A stretch of DNA of 64,000 nucleotides from Cristatella mucedo (Eukaryota; Bryozoa; Phylactolaemata; Cristatellidae). The notes under the pieces were generated by a model. The model made no database searches, was not told where the DNA came from, and saw only the letters and a program-made list of their open reading frames with translations. Below are positions 53,230-63,865 of the stretch, piece after piece. The number at the start of each line of letters is the position of its first letter. The first letter of the stretch is position 1. Both the position numbers and the translations under genes were made by a program. Where the stretch lies: contig WPIO01000002.1 in the NCBI GenBank assembly GCA_009760855.2, positions 10,366,501 to 10,430,500 of the forward strand. Reading direction: 5' to 3'.

Positions 53230-53830
53230 CAGAGAGTTGATAGGAATAACAATAGTAATAATATAATCGATATAGCTCCGTTAGAAAATCCATCACTTTC
53301 TAGGTACTTTATATTTTTTAATATTTATATATTTAATTTATATATTATAATATTTTATATTTTTTATTATTCGTAAAGAAAGCGCGATCGAAATGATTGG
53401 TGGTGGCAAGCTAGATACACAACAAGAATAGCATGGTTAGGGGTGACATTAACAAGGTCAGCATGCAAGTGTGGTTAGTTGCAGCGTGCACGGGGCGAGC
53501 ACGCTTAAGCAGATACATGAGGATTCACAGTGACCCACTAAATGCTGTGACAAGTAGATGCGTTTTTATTTCCTTTTTTGTTGCGTAAAGTCAGGAGATT
53601 TAGTGGCACAGGTCGAGAATGAACTCCATGCTTTGGGTGCATACGATCTGAAGGCGCGGCTTGTACGTGTTATAGTTCAACACGTTATTCAGAAAGGAGG
53701 ATGAAACGATGCTTAAGCAGGTGGGTGAGAAGAGCTGATGGGTAGGCTGGAGCCGAAGAATGAAGAGATTTCATAGTGAGTGATAAAACCACGGAGTTGA
53801 TGCGTTGCGTGACTGGGAGTCAGTGCAGGT
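53230..53830 (-). mobile_element. L2 LINE, 3' UTR and C-terminal relic
   Basis: Degenerate AT-rich tail (53230-53380), then GGTTAGGGGTGACATTAACA, ACCCACTAAATGCTGTGACA, CATGCTTTGGGTGCATACGA and GTGACTGGGAGTCAGTGCAG on the plus strand. It ends abruptly at the module M junction. Confidence 0.8.
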
Positions 53831-53960
53831 TCGTGTGTCAATAATACAGTAATAATTAACCATAGTTTATGACAGGTTCATGTCATGTTTGTAGCTTAGG
53901 CAAAGTTTGCTTAAGCACTTACGATTGCACTTGCAGCAGATGGTTAGTAGGACCCCGTAA
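53831..53960 (-). repeat. Module M, second copy
   Basis: TCAATAATACAGTAATAATT, ACCATAGTTTATGACAGGTT, TTGCACTTGCAGCAGATGG. Colinear with 43.59-43.70 kb, with the same L2 junction. Confidence 0.62.
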
Positions 53961-54290
53961 GCATTGCATTACTACTATCGTAGGATTCGCGTCTATCCAT
54001 ATAAATTGCCGAACAATAATTGAGGTTTCATTGAGGAATTCTTTCCTTTATTGGAGGGCATATATCCTCTATGGTAGAGCTTATGAAGCAACGGTTACGG
54101 ATTATGAATACAAAAATAAAATCTGCAGGTACTAGTCTGTCTTCAGCAAGTGCGGCAACAATGCTGGCATTACGACGTAGCTGGAACTTCAGCGTGCTGA
54201 CGAGGGCACTAAGAAGGCACTTACTATGGCTAAGACAGAGGATTTCAGCATCGATAAGCTGACCAATGCAGCACAGGTTCAGCTCCACCA
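53961..54290 (+). repeat. T1-like segment joined to LINE endonuclease
   Basis: Colinear with 17.92-18.27 kb; blocks TAAAATCTGCAGGTACTAG, GCTGGAACTTCAGCGTGCTG, GATTTCAGCATCGATAAGCT. Passes without a gap into L2 codons at CATTTTGATAACG. Confidence 0.65.
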
Positions 54291-55400
54291 TTTTGATAAC
54301 GTATGTCACGCTTTCAGCACTGAATTTTGTGCACTGCCTGACTCATTGTCTTTTGTGGCTCATGTGCACGGGCCTACTCCCACTCAACCAAATTCCCTCA
54401 TACAACTGTACTTTGTCATCACCAATAATTACCAAATCCTGCTTATCTGACCAAACGCAGATCTCATTCAGTCGATAATGTGTGCCATCTAATTCCCACT
54501 GTCCTGCTTCTACAATGCATTGACCGGCTGCTGCCATACATAACTAACGTCAATAATACGTCGTTAGTCTCGTGTCATGTCCCAGCACTTTTAGAAAGGC
54601 TCTAGTCGGGCTTCTAGTCAGGATAGCAACGCTAGACCAAGAGAACTTCAGCAACTTTCGCTCAGTGTCCCTTCTACTGTTCCTATCAATGACACGGGAA
54701 CGAGTAGTTGCAGACCAGCTGAATTCATCTATTTATATTTCAAACAATGCTAGAAATTTCCAGTCTGGTTTTGGAGCTAATTATTCCACAGAGTCGGCAT
54801 TGTTTCTGATGTCCAGGAATGCACACACGGTTAGAGTGTCTCCAATTATTTTGCTATATCTTCCTGCATCTTTTGATACCATCGATCACCAAGTCCTTCT
54901 TGACCGCCCCTACTCTCGCCTGGAAATTTCTGACAATGAATTGCTATGGTTCAGGTCATATCTCAGTGGGAGCCTCTAGAGTATTGATATGAATGGAAAA
55001 AGATCGTCTGAGAAACCACCGAAATGTGGGGTACCAAAGGGCTCCGTACTTGGTCCTGGTCTTTTCACGGCTTATTCTCTTCCTTTGGCCGATATGATTG
55101 CTAAGTGCAATCTAGGTTTTCAATTCAATGTGGATGAAAATCAATTGTACCGTTGCTTTGACCACTTTCACTCCACCACCATGTCGAATCCTCTCAACTC
55201 CCTTGCTGCATGTATTGATGACATCCATGCATTGATGGCAGCACATTTTTTCAAAATGAATGAGGATAAATAAACTCACTAGTTCTAGGCAAACCAAGTA
55301 GCATTCAGAAATTTGATAGCTTCAAGCTCATAATCGGCTCTGCTAGCATGTCTCCTGTTGAATCTGCACGAATTCTAGGTCACATTCTCGCCTCCTGACA
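54291..55400 (+). mobile_element. L2 LINE copy: endonuclease end and RT, internal deletion
   Basis: The reading frame gives HAFSTEFCALPDSLSFVAHV (end of endonuclease). Then, after a deletion relative to 56.46-57.14 kb, RIATLDQENFSN, FRSVSLLLFLS, RERVVADQLNS, SGFGANYSTESALF, PASFDTIDHQVLLD and WFRSYLSGSL. The next frame gives CGVPKGSVLGPGLFTAYSLP, FNVDENQLYRCF (the YADD is replaced) and KMNEDK, ending near 55400. The missing part is about 670 bases. Confidence 0.82.
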
Positions 55401-55499
55401 TAGAGTGCTCTTACTTGAGTTCATGTTCGTTGCAGAATTCTTCCGAAAACCGAAGTTCTTGCAAACATCGTGTACGGAAACGATACATATAAGACTTTT

Positions 55500-57905
55500 T
55501 AAAGTTATTCTGCTTGGTATTTGACTGTAGCGCGTACGAAATTACATGCATGTGGATATACAAAGGCTTATCGCTTCCGGCTGCTGGGTCTTCCATGCCT
55601 GAGTCTGCCTTAGCTAAGCCGGCGGCTAGGAACCTGCATGTTAGTTATGATCGTCAGCAGCTTTCATCACTTCCTCATTGTAGATCAAATGCATTTCTAG
55701 ATATTGATGCTTTTTCTAAGATTCGTGAACTATGCATTTACAAAAGAAAAGCGCCCCTGAGCCGCCACGGTGGCCGGAACCGCCAGCTCAGACGCCTCTC
55801 TTTGGGCTGGAACTGCTAGACGAGTACCCACTCGTTTGGTATTCCTAGTATTGTCTCAAACCGCTCAGCACGTTCCCCGACATGTGTCATTGTGAATCTC
55901 TCTAACTTAGTGGTCATCGGACCTGTTATACCTCCATCGGCCTGTCATACCTCCATCCGAAAATTAAAGAGCGCCAACTGATTTATCATTCTTTCACACC
56001 CCTAGATCCATCAAAACTGGAGTTGGAGTTGATGTTATCGTGCGCTCTAATTTCAACTTCAAGCCATTTGCAGTACCCTCGAAGCAGTCTTTTGAATGAA
56101 TTGTCTTGGTCTCACCCAAAAACAAGCTACCGATGGTGGCAGTTGTCTGTCACACACCAGATACCAAATCCTCCTTTATATAAGATTTCTCCGATCTCAT
56201 TTCGATTCTGTGTGCAAGAAATCAATTCTTCCTCGTTATTGGGTATTTCAACGTTCACTTTGATAATTAATCTGACGCATTCAGTACTGAATTTCGTGCA
56301 TTGACTGACTAGGTGTCTCTTGTGGCTCATGTGCATGGCCCTACTCACATCAAGGGTCACACACTCGACCAGATTTTCTCATACAACTGCACTTTGTCAT
56401 CACCAATTTTAATCAAATCCTACTTATCTGACCGCATGCAGATCTCATTAAATCTACAGTATGTTCCCACCTCCTTTAAAAAATCACGTGAATCACGAAA
56501 CTTCAAGACCCTTGACATTAATACTGTCCGTGCGAGAATATCTGCTTCGCCTCTGCTGCTCAGTCCTCCTTCCGATCTGTCATCATTCGTAGAGAGCTAC
56601 AACACGACACTAGCTGACACGCTCGACGAGTTTGCACCTCTGACTAAGTACACTGTGCACCTTCGCCCAGACGGCCTATGGTTTACAACAGACATTGAAC
56701 TAGTCAAGTCTACTAAGCGCAAGCTTGAAAAGCATACAAAAGATCAGGACTGACTGTCCATCGACAGGCATATGAAGACCACTGTAGGTCGGACCAATCG
56801 ATTCTAGCAAAGGCAAAGTCCAGCTTCTATAAAAATATTGTTGAATCACAGATGAGCAATCCAAAAATGCTGATGTCGACGATCAACCATCTTAACCGCT
56901 CCCAGGTTAGCTCCTTACCTGATGATCCTTGTGATGATCTAGCCGATCGCTTCTCTCGATTCTTTGTGCAGAAGATAGACAAGATCGGGGAATCTATCCC
57001 TGCGATGACAACATCCACACGAGAATGCTGTACCCCGATTCCTGGCTGCACCTCAATGTCTACATTTAAGCAGGTCACTAGTGATATAGTCCTGAAGCTC
57101 GTATCTCAATCAAAGAAGACAACAAGTCCTCTGGACCCTATTCCCACTGCCCTGCTCCTACGTTGCATTGATCTGCTGATGCCATGCATAACTAACATCA
57201 TTAATATGTAATTAGCCTTAGTTCATGTCCCAGCATCTTTCAAAAAAGCTGTAGTCAGGTCACTTCTCAAGATAGCGACACTGGACCAAGAGAACTTGAC
57301 CAACTGCAGCCCAGTCTCCCTTCTACCATTCCTATCAAAGATACTGGAACGGGTCGTGGCGGAGCAGCTGAACTCATATATTGCCACCTCAAACCTTCCG
57401 AGTAAGTTCCAGTCTGGCATTAGAGCTAATCAATCTACACCGTCAGCATTGCTTAGGGTGTACAACGACCTACGTTGGAGTGCAGACATAGGTAGAGTGT
57501 AACTTCTTGTTTTGCTCGATCTTTCGGCTGTTGTTGATACTATCGATCACAAAGTTCTTCTATAGTGCCTCTCATCTCGCCTGGGCATCACCGGCCTTGC
57601 TCTACAATGGTTCAAATTATATCTCAGCTGGAGACTCCAGAGTATTGAATACGCACCTATTTAGGACAGCATTTAGTGGGTCCCCGTGATTCGTCTTTCA
57701 TATGCTCATGCGTGCTGACACTGTGCATGCTGCCACTAACCACATTTGCATGCTGACCCTGTTTATGTCAACCCTAACCACGTTGTTCATGTTGTTTATC
57801 AAGCATGATATTACTCACGATTCAATTGCGTTTCCCTTTGCTGAAAATGTAAAGCGCATAGGAAGAGATTGAGTTCTTTGAGGGCGCTTTATCAATCTTA
57901 TTATA
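55500..57905 (+). mobile_element. L2 LINE, longest copy: ORF2 start, endonuclease, RT, 3' end
   Basis: ORF2 N-terminal side at 55630-55815 (YDRQQLSSLPHCRS, then RKAPLSRHGGRNRQLRRLSL). Endonuclease in broken frame at about 56000-56400 (KTGVGVDVIVRSNFNFKPF, IGYFNVHFD, GPTHIKGHTLDQI). Linker 56400-56750 (DINTVRARIS, DGLWFTTDIELVKSTKRKLE). RT from 56852 (PKMLMSTINHLNRSQ, SPLDPIPTALLLRC, SFKKAVVRSLLK, LLPFLSKILERVVAEQLNSY, FQSGIRANQSTPSALL). At 57640 the codons LQSIEY are joined directly to the last ORF codons (CTATTTAGGACAGCATTTAG). About 1 kb with PQGS, YADD and the C-terminal domain is thus deleted. 3' UTR, tail and short (ATT)n end at about 57905. Confidence 0.85.
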
Positions 57906-57919
57906 ATTATTATTAGGTA

Positions 57920-58492
57920 TCATGTTTCAGTGGCCTTTCATCATACGACCACATAAGCTCCACAATCACGTCTGCCTACTTTCAGCTACACAACTTTGCT
58001 AAAATTCGGGCTCGTTTAGACAGTGATACCACATCTAAGTTGGTCCGTACTTTTGTACATCTAATCTGGACTTCTGTTACTCTATTCATGCTGGTCTACC
58101 AACCTGTGCAATCAGGCACTTATAGCTGTTTCAAAACTCTGCAGCTAGGCCCTTTTGTCGTGAGAGTTGTTGTTGCCAAATCACACGAATTCTTGCCGAC
58201 TTGCACTGGCTCCCAGTTCAATAACACATTGACTTCAAGGTTTTGTCGCTCACGGTTAGGTCACACCATTTTGTGGCTCCACTCGACCGATCAGATCAAC
58301 TGCCCCATCAGGCTAAACGTCGTACCACCCACTTTCCTGAATCTAACTGTTTACCTATACCTAGTACAAACTTCAAATCCTTTAGAGACCATGTCTCTAG
58401 TTGGCATTTTCCCAAAGCCTGAACTAACTCCCGACTTGCGTCACGACATCCCCTGACTTGAACAATTAAAAAAGAAAATAAAAATGCACCTA
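57920..58492 (+). mobile_element. L2 LINE C-terminal fragment
   Basis: ACCACATAAGCTCCACAATC, then codons in shifting frames for DTTSKLVRTF, QPVQSGTYS, and ATTAAAAAAGAAAATAAAAA near its end. Joined at 58492 to the start of SD1 copy 2; the 3' UTR is absent. Confidence 0.8.
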
Positions 58493-60849
58493 TTACTTAT
58501 ATAATTCATTAAACAAGCTCTATAGCTTCAGCAGACGGGTCAAAAAAGGTTAACATTGGAATTAGTCAGACAGTTAATCTTGTTCTTACGTCTCAGTTAT
58601 TCTCTTCAGCTCAATGCCTGAAATTTCATCTGGAGTCAAACAAATTTCCTCAAACTCTAACTAGCTTCTATCATGATAGACATCTGATCTCTATTCGGAG
58701 GGGGGTTAAGTAGAGACTTTTTGCAGTGAGGGGCCGGGAGTGGGATGAATGACTTTAAATAATAGGTACAGTCTAAAATATCCAACGCTTTGAATGGTCG
58801 GCTGTGCACGAGTCAGCAAAACGTGCCAGCCGGTTGCTTGCAGTCTCTTGGTTTTATCTAAGAACAAAATGTACTTGCATTTACTTCAGGAGTAGAACTA
58901 AAGTAAACTGGCATTCTTGAGGTTCTTGTATCCATCTTGCAATTTATTTGATCAACTCAATAGCATCTTCTGTTAAATGTGACTTCTTAGGTTCAAAAAT
59001 AATATATTTGTAGCATCTGTGAGTTAGGTTATATTGAGATTTGTTATTGTGCATTGTTAAGCAAGCACATTGCTGTAGCCAATTACACAGCATTTTGATG
59101 TCACACAAGCTAGTTTACTAGGAATGTTAAGAAGATATATCTGAACGTTTTAACGTTTGTTCTAGTACTACAGTGCTCTTCCTGCAATAACCCCCTGTAA
59201 TGTGAATTATGCCATGTGTAGTTTTAACAGAGAGGTAGGCGACTGGATAAATAAACAGTATTTCTAAAAAAACATTTCATAAATAGCTTGATCACTGTTA
59301 TAGCGTTTGGGAAGTATTGGATTAGCAGTCACCTCAGGAAGATTTTATTTTGAACTCAATCTATTATTCCATGCAATCGAAAGGATCATAAACGCCTGCA
59401 TCTCATACACCATATATTCTTCTAGCTCAGAAATACTACTTTCAGACTACCATTGACGACATGGTTTTTACAACATCCAGACAGAATGGGAAATTAAACC
59501 TATTACACACAGCCTTTGCTTTGTCATTTTAAATTCTCAAATTGTGTGACTTTGCACTTATGAAAGTGTGCAACTCGTGACTAAGAACTACGGCGACATG
59601 CTTTTGCACAGTACCATAGCGGACCTGTTATTTTTGTGTGCTCGCTTGTCTACCGGTGTACATCTGAGTGAGGATTACCAACCATGGGTTCTGACAAACA
59701 GTGACCGTGATTCTTTCGTGAGCATGTGCATGCTTGTCTCATAATGGTGCATTTCTGCTTTCTTGATGAAGCCATTTGTTACTTTGCATAAACTACTGGT
59801 TGTTGCTTTTTATAGCAACGAATTCAACCCACGAAATGAAACGGCAACAAAATCATCGCAGCTGTATGTACTGCAGCAGTAAGATGCCTGCTTTTTTTCT
59901 TGGATTTATTAGCTCAATTTGAGGATTGCGTATTTATTTACGCACGTGTATGAGTCAGCAGCAGCTTGACTTCTTAGTGATTAGGCTGCTAGTAATCTTG
60001 GTGAGTGATTTGTTTCGTACGATCCATCACGATTTTCCTTCGCTATTAGAGAGGTATTGCCTTTTCTACGGTTACAAACTGGCAGTTGTACATCGGAATA
60101 GCCGGCAGTGATAAAGGCATCCGATGCACTGGCAAATTGCTTTTGATAGCTTAAGAATCTAAAAGTTCTCCTTAGACTATATGCACGAATGAAGTAACTT
60201 CCTCTGAGCTTAATCTCTGTAGTTTAGACTGTAGTATGTCTTGTGTCAACTACATTTCTGCTTATGGTAGACATAAGTTTGGCTACTACTGAATCAGGGG
60301 TCAGATTTTAACTCTGGATAATTTTATATTAAGATTACCCTACGTATAAATTTAGCCATTCGTTACAAAATTTATCTACTCTACTAGATGTTGACCCTGA
60401 CACTTGGTTCTGAGAAATCCGCTCAAGGGGTGCACATTGAGCCCACACTTGGCACGGTCCTCCTATTTGGAAACTGTGGATCACGTAAGGCGATTGGGGC
60501 TGCACGTGCCTTGAAGCTGCTGAAGAGACACGACTTCATTTAACATACCACACTAAATTGTTTGAATAGCAGCCTTGAGTACACATTTAATTAATGTCAG
60601 TTGAGTGCAAGACCGAGGAGAAGAGGTCTTAGGAGATGCAGCTAGGAGGGGCTAGAAGGAGCTAGCATTCGTCAGATTGAGCTGGCCTGACTTCAGCCAT
60701 CATTCAAGTACAGATATTCAAGCATGGGTAAGCATATCACGTCTTTTTAACTTTTGCATACTTAATATTGCGGAAATTTACACTTTCTGATATGGCGATG
60801 TCAGATACGATCGGTAAATGAATCAGTCACCCCGAGATTCTTCAATGCT

Positions 60850-61620
60850 TGATTACTTGGCTGATTTTCATCCAGTGCGTTTTGACGCCAACAATTGGTG
60901 AACAACTCATCACCAAGATTTATCCGTCGTAAATTTCAAAACTTAAACATTGCAACACGATACAAACACTCGTTTGTAGATCCATCCCTTTTGATGCTCC
61001 AGCCGAGTGATCTGAATTATCTCCGCATCTGGCATACCACTGAACGAAGAACACGTCAGTAGCTGACGTCGCATACTCCCCTGATTTAAAACGCTTAGAA
61101 AAGAAGATATACATTCGCCAGTTCCTGGAATCCTTGGCTCTGTCCTTTGGTCATTTTGAGCTACCCTGGATTTCTAAAGTGAGGACGATGGAAAAAGCTC
61201 CAAGAACGACGTGGTTTAATTTTAATACAAGCGATGACGGTCCTTAATTCCTGTCTCTTAGGAGTTGATTATTGACACATCACACCGCTTCTGGGTAAAC
61301 TGCACTGGCTCCCAGTCATGCAACTCATCAAATTCATGGTTTTCACATAAAATTATTGGTCGGTTAATGCTTTGGCTTTAGCCTATATATCAGATCAAAC
61401 ACCCAACCGGGCTAAGAATCATTCCAAGAGTTATATGAAACTGAATTATGAAATTACGAGACTGAACTGTGTACCGATATATTATACAAATCTAAAATCT
61501 TTCGGAGATGCCTTTAGATCATATGCTCCCAAAGCTCACGGCGCAGGCTGTAAAATGCTGGCTAATGTTAATTTGTAAGCTGCCCCGCCATCTTGCTTTA
61601 CTTAAATTTTAGACTTGTCT
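60850..61620 (+). mobile_element. Sequence extra to SD1, containing an L2 fragment
   Basis: 61265-61560 encodes HITPLLGKLHWLPVMQLIKF, then ALAYISDQTPNRAKNHSK, and TNLKSFGDAFRSYAPKA. This is an old L2 C-terminal part. The rest of the extra segment is not recognised. The first SD1 copy has no counterpart between about 10.05 and 10.08 kb. Confidence 0.6.
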
Positions 61621-62262
61621 GACTCTGACGCTTGAATCTAAAAGGAATCTCCTAAACGGGGGCATGTTTCTGGAAAGTGGAGATCCAATGAGCCATTCAG
61701 CCCTGGGAGGTACGGTCGTACGGTCCAGTGCGGCTATACGACTTTAAGTTCGGGGCTATTGTCCAGGTGAAAGCATCAGGAAGATTTAAGGGCTGCCTTC
61801 GGACAGCTTTCAAATTCAAGTTATTTTTTCTGAGAAGATCTAGTATTTCAAGCAGCCACGGTTTTGGCTCTTGATACTCTCCCTACAGACCAGGATCATC
61901 GATTCTAGAAATAAGGCATTCGTGAGGCGCTTGTATTGTAACTTATTTCTTTGAGTGGGCTATACAAATAAATTATTTCAGAGACATATACTAGAAGCCT
62001 GTGATTTGAGAGCAACGACCATCGTCTGGCTGAAATCCATCCGCCATCCGACCATACAGAAGCTACTCTCGACGACTTTTATTTTTTCCATGCATCGTTT
62101 GACATTTTTTATAGCAAAATCTTGCTTTAATATTTGAGAACGGTGATTAGACTAGCAAAAAAGGCATGGTAGTAACCAAATCTTACTTTATGGCCGTGTT
62201 CAATGTTTGTTCCGTGGTGGTCACGTCTCATCAATCAATGACTAGTCACCCCTGGAGTTATA

Positions 62263-62291
62263 CTTTATCAAGTGAATTATTATTATTACTA
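62263..62291 (+). mobile_element. 29-bp L2 tail-only micro-insertion with empty site
   Basis: CTTTATCAAGTGAATTATTA and a short (ATT)n lie between TTATA at 62258-62262 and TTATA at 62292-62296. The SD1 copy at 10.85 kb reads GGAGTTATAAAAAGATTTAA with nothing inserted. Confidence 0.8.
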
Positions 62292-62959
62292 TTATACAAT
62301 AATTCAATAGTTACCTGTATTTGTGTGAAACTACTTTTCAACAGATATGCCATAGCTTGGTGCGGATAATACTTGACCTGATTTTTGTGATTTTCCTTTC
62401 AAACATTATTACTATTTGAATCTCTTGCAAGAACTCGCAGAGTAAATGCTGATCTTGCAGACATTACATCCCGAATGTCAGCTACTTTGAGAACCACCGA
62501 GCTCTTTCCACCATGTGGCTAACCTAGAGAACTTAGCTCTTTCTATTGGTGATGCTACAGTGCAACCATAAACATGCATTCGAATTTACTTTCCCTCTTT
62601 GATAGCTACTTTAAATTTGGATGCTTTATTGTGACGAGAGATTCTGAAGCGAGCCATGGCCTTCCATCCAGACTCAGATTAATGACAACATACTTGGAGG
62701 CTTGCCTAAGATTTCAATGCCTCCCTGTACTGACAAGGATGGTTTTCCATAAGTCCGCATTGCAGAACTCTATAAAAAGGCATTACGTCCGTGCAGCTAG
62801 TCACGAATATGGCTACCAGGCAGAGCAAAACGTCCCAGAGATTCGTCCATACGAATCATTTTCTGAAGGACCAGAGATGCCTACTGATCGACCAATATAT
62901 ACTCGTAGAAAATGCAGTCTAACGCAGATGAAACTACGTTGTTTAATTATAATACCAAA

Positions 62960-63110
62960 GCCGGCGTATTTGTATACTTTTCTCTCCGGGGATCCTACTA
63001 ACCACCTGCTGGGAGTGCTGTCTAAGTGTTTAGGAGAACTTTGCCTAAGCAGCATGCATGTCATGCACCAGCCATTACCTATGGTGTGCTACTACTCTAT
63101 CATTGCCACC
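62960..63110 (+). repeat. Module M, third copy
   Basis: CCACCTGCTGGGAGTGCTGT, AGCAGCATGCATGTCATGCA, ATCATTGCCACCGAGCC. Inverted relative to 43.6 and 53.85 kb and joined to L2 at the same codons. Confidence 0.62.
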
Positions 63111-63865
63111 GAGCCCCTCTTCTCGCCGACCGAAATTGGCTCAGAGGCGAATGACGCATCGACTTCAAGGTTTTCTCTCTAACTTTGAGGTCCTTCCTTC
63201 TTTGGCTCCAGCCTAACAATCAGGTATTCTGCCCTACATGGCTAACCGACGCTCTAACCGCTTTTCGCGTTCGAACTGTTCACCCATCTCTTGTACAACT
63301 CTCAAATCATTTACAGACCGCACCTTTAGATCCTATGCTCCCAAAGCAGGGATGTCACTCCCAAACCACTATGCGGCATATCCTGACGTGACACGTTAAA
63401 AAAGAAAATTAAAAGCCATCTATTTATCATAGCATTTAGTGTCCCTGTGAATCGTCCTTTATATTTTTATGATTGCTGACAGTGTGCACCCTGCCACTGA
63501 ATACGATTCGACTTCAATGTTTACACACTCTCTTTTATGTACCTTCATTCTTTGTCTCCAGGTTGCTTAACAGATCTATTGCCGAACCAGTCTAAGCAAC
63601 GTTCCACCGTTTTTCGGTATTAACCGTTTACCTATACCTCGTACGAATATCAAATCCTTTAGAGACCGTGCCTTCAGATCGTGCGCACCCGGAGCATTGA
63701 ACCCACTCCCGACTTACTGCAACACACATCATGAATTCTCACGTCTAAAAAGTAACTAAAAACTCATCCGTTTATAACGGCAATTAGTGTGTCCCTCCGA
63801 AACGTTCTGTAGTTGCATCACGGTACTCACACTGTTTGTGCTGCCAGCAACAGCACTTGCTTGCA
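63111..63865 (+). mobile_element. Two L2 C-terminal fragments in tandem
   Basis: The first (63111-63490) carries TCGACTTCAAGGTTTTCTCT through ATTTATCATAGCATTTAGTG and the start of the 3' UTR. The second begins again at about 63505 (CGACTTCAATGTTTACACAC) and runs to a truncated 3' UTR (CACTGTTTGTGCTGCCAGCA) at about 63865. Frames broken. Confidence 0.75.

Larger units (their letters stand above)
58498..62950 (+). repeat. SD1 repeat, copy 2
   Basis: Colinear with 6.4-11.5 kb without the two L2 insertions of that copy, but with extra sequence at about 60.85-61.62 kb (including an L2 fragment) and a 29-bp tail insertion at 62263. Contains R1 sequence at 61.62-62.40 and family 2 RT codons at 62.45-62.95 kb (EYGYQAEQNVPEIRPYESF). 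The 202-codon open frame at 62574-63182 crosses the SD1 and module M boundary and is a chance fusion of repeat pieces. Confidence 0.8.

Noticed and set aside
62574-63182. 202-codon open frame, one of the longest in the window
   Set aside because: It runs across the boundary between degraded family 2 sequence, module M and L2 in the wrong frames. Corresponding SD1 and M copies are not open.
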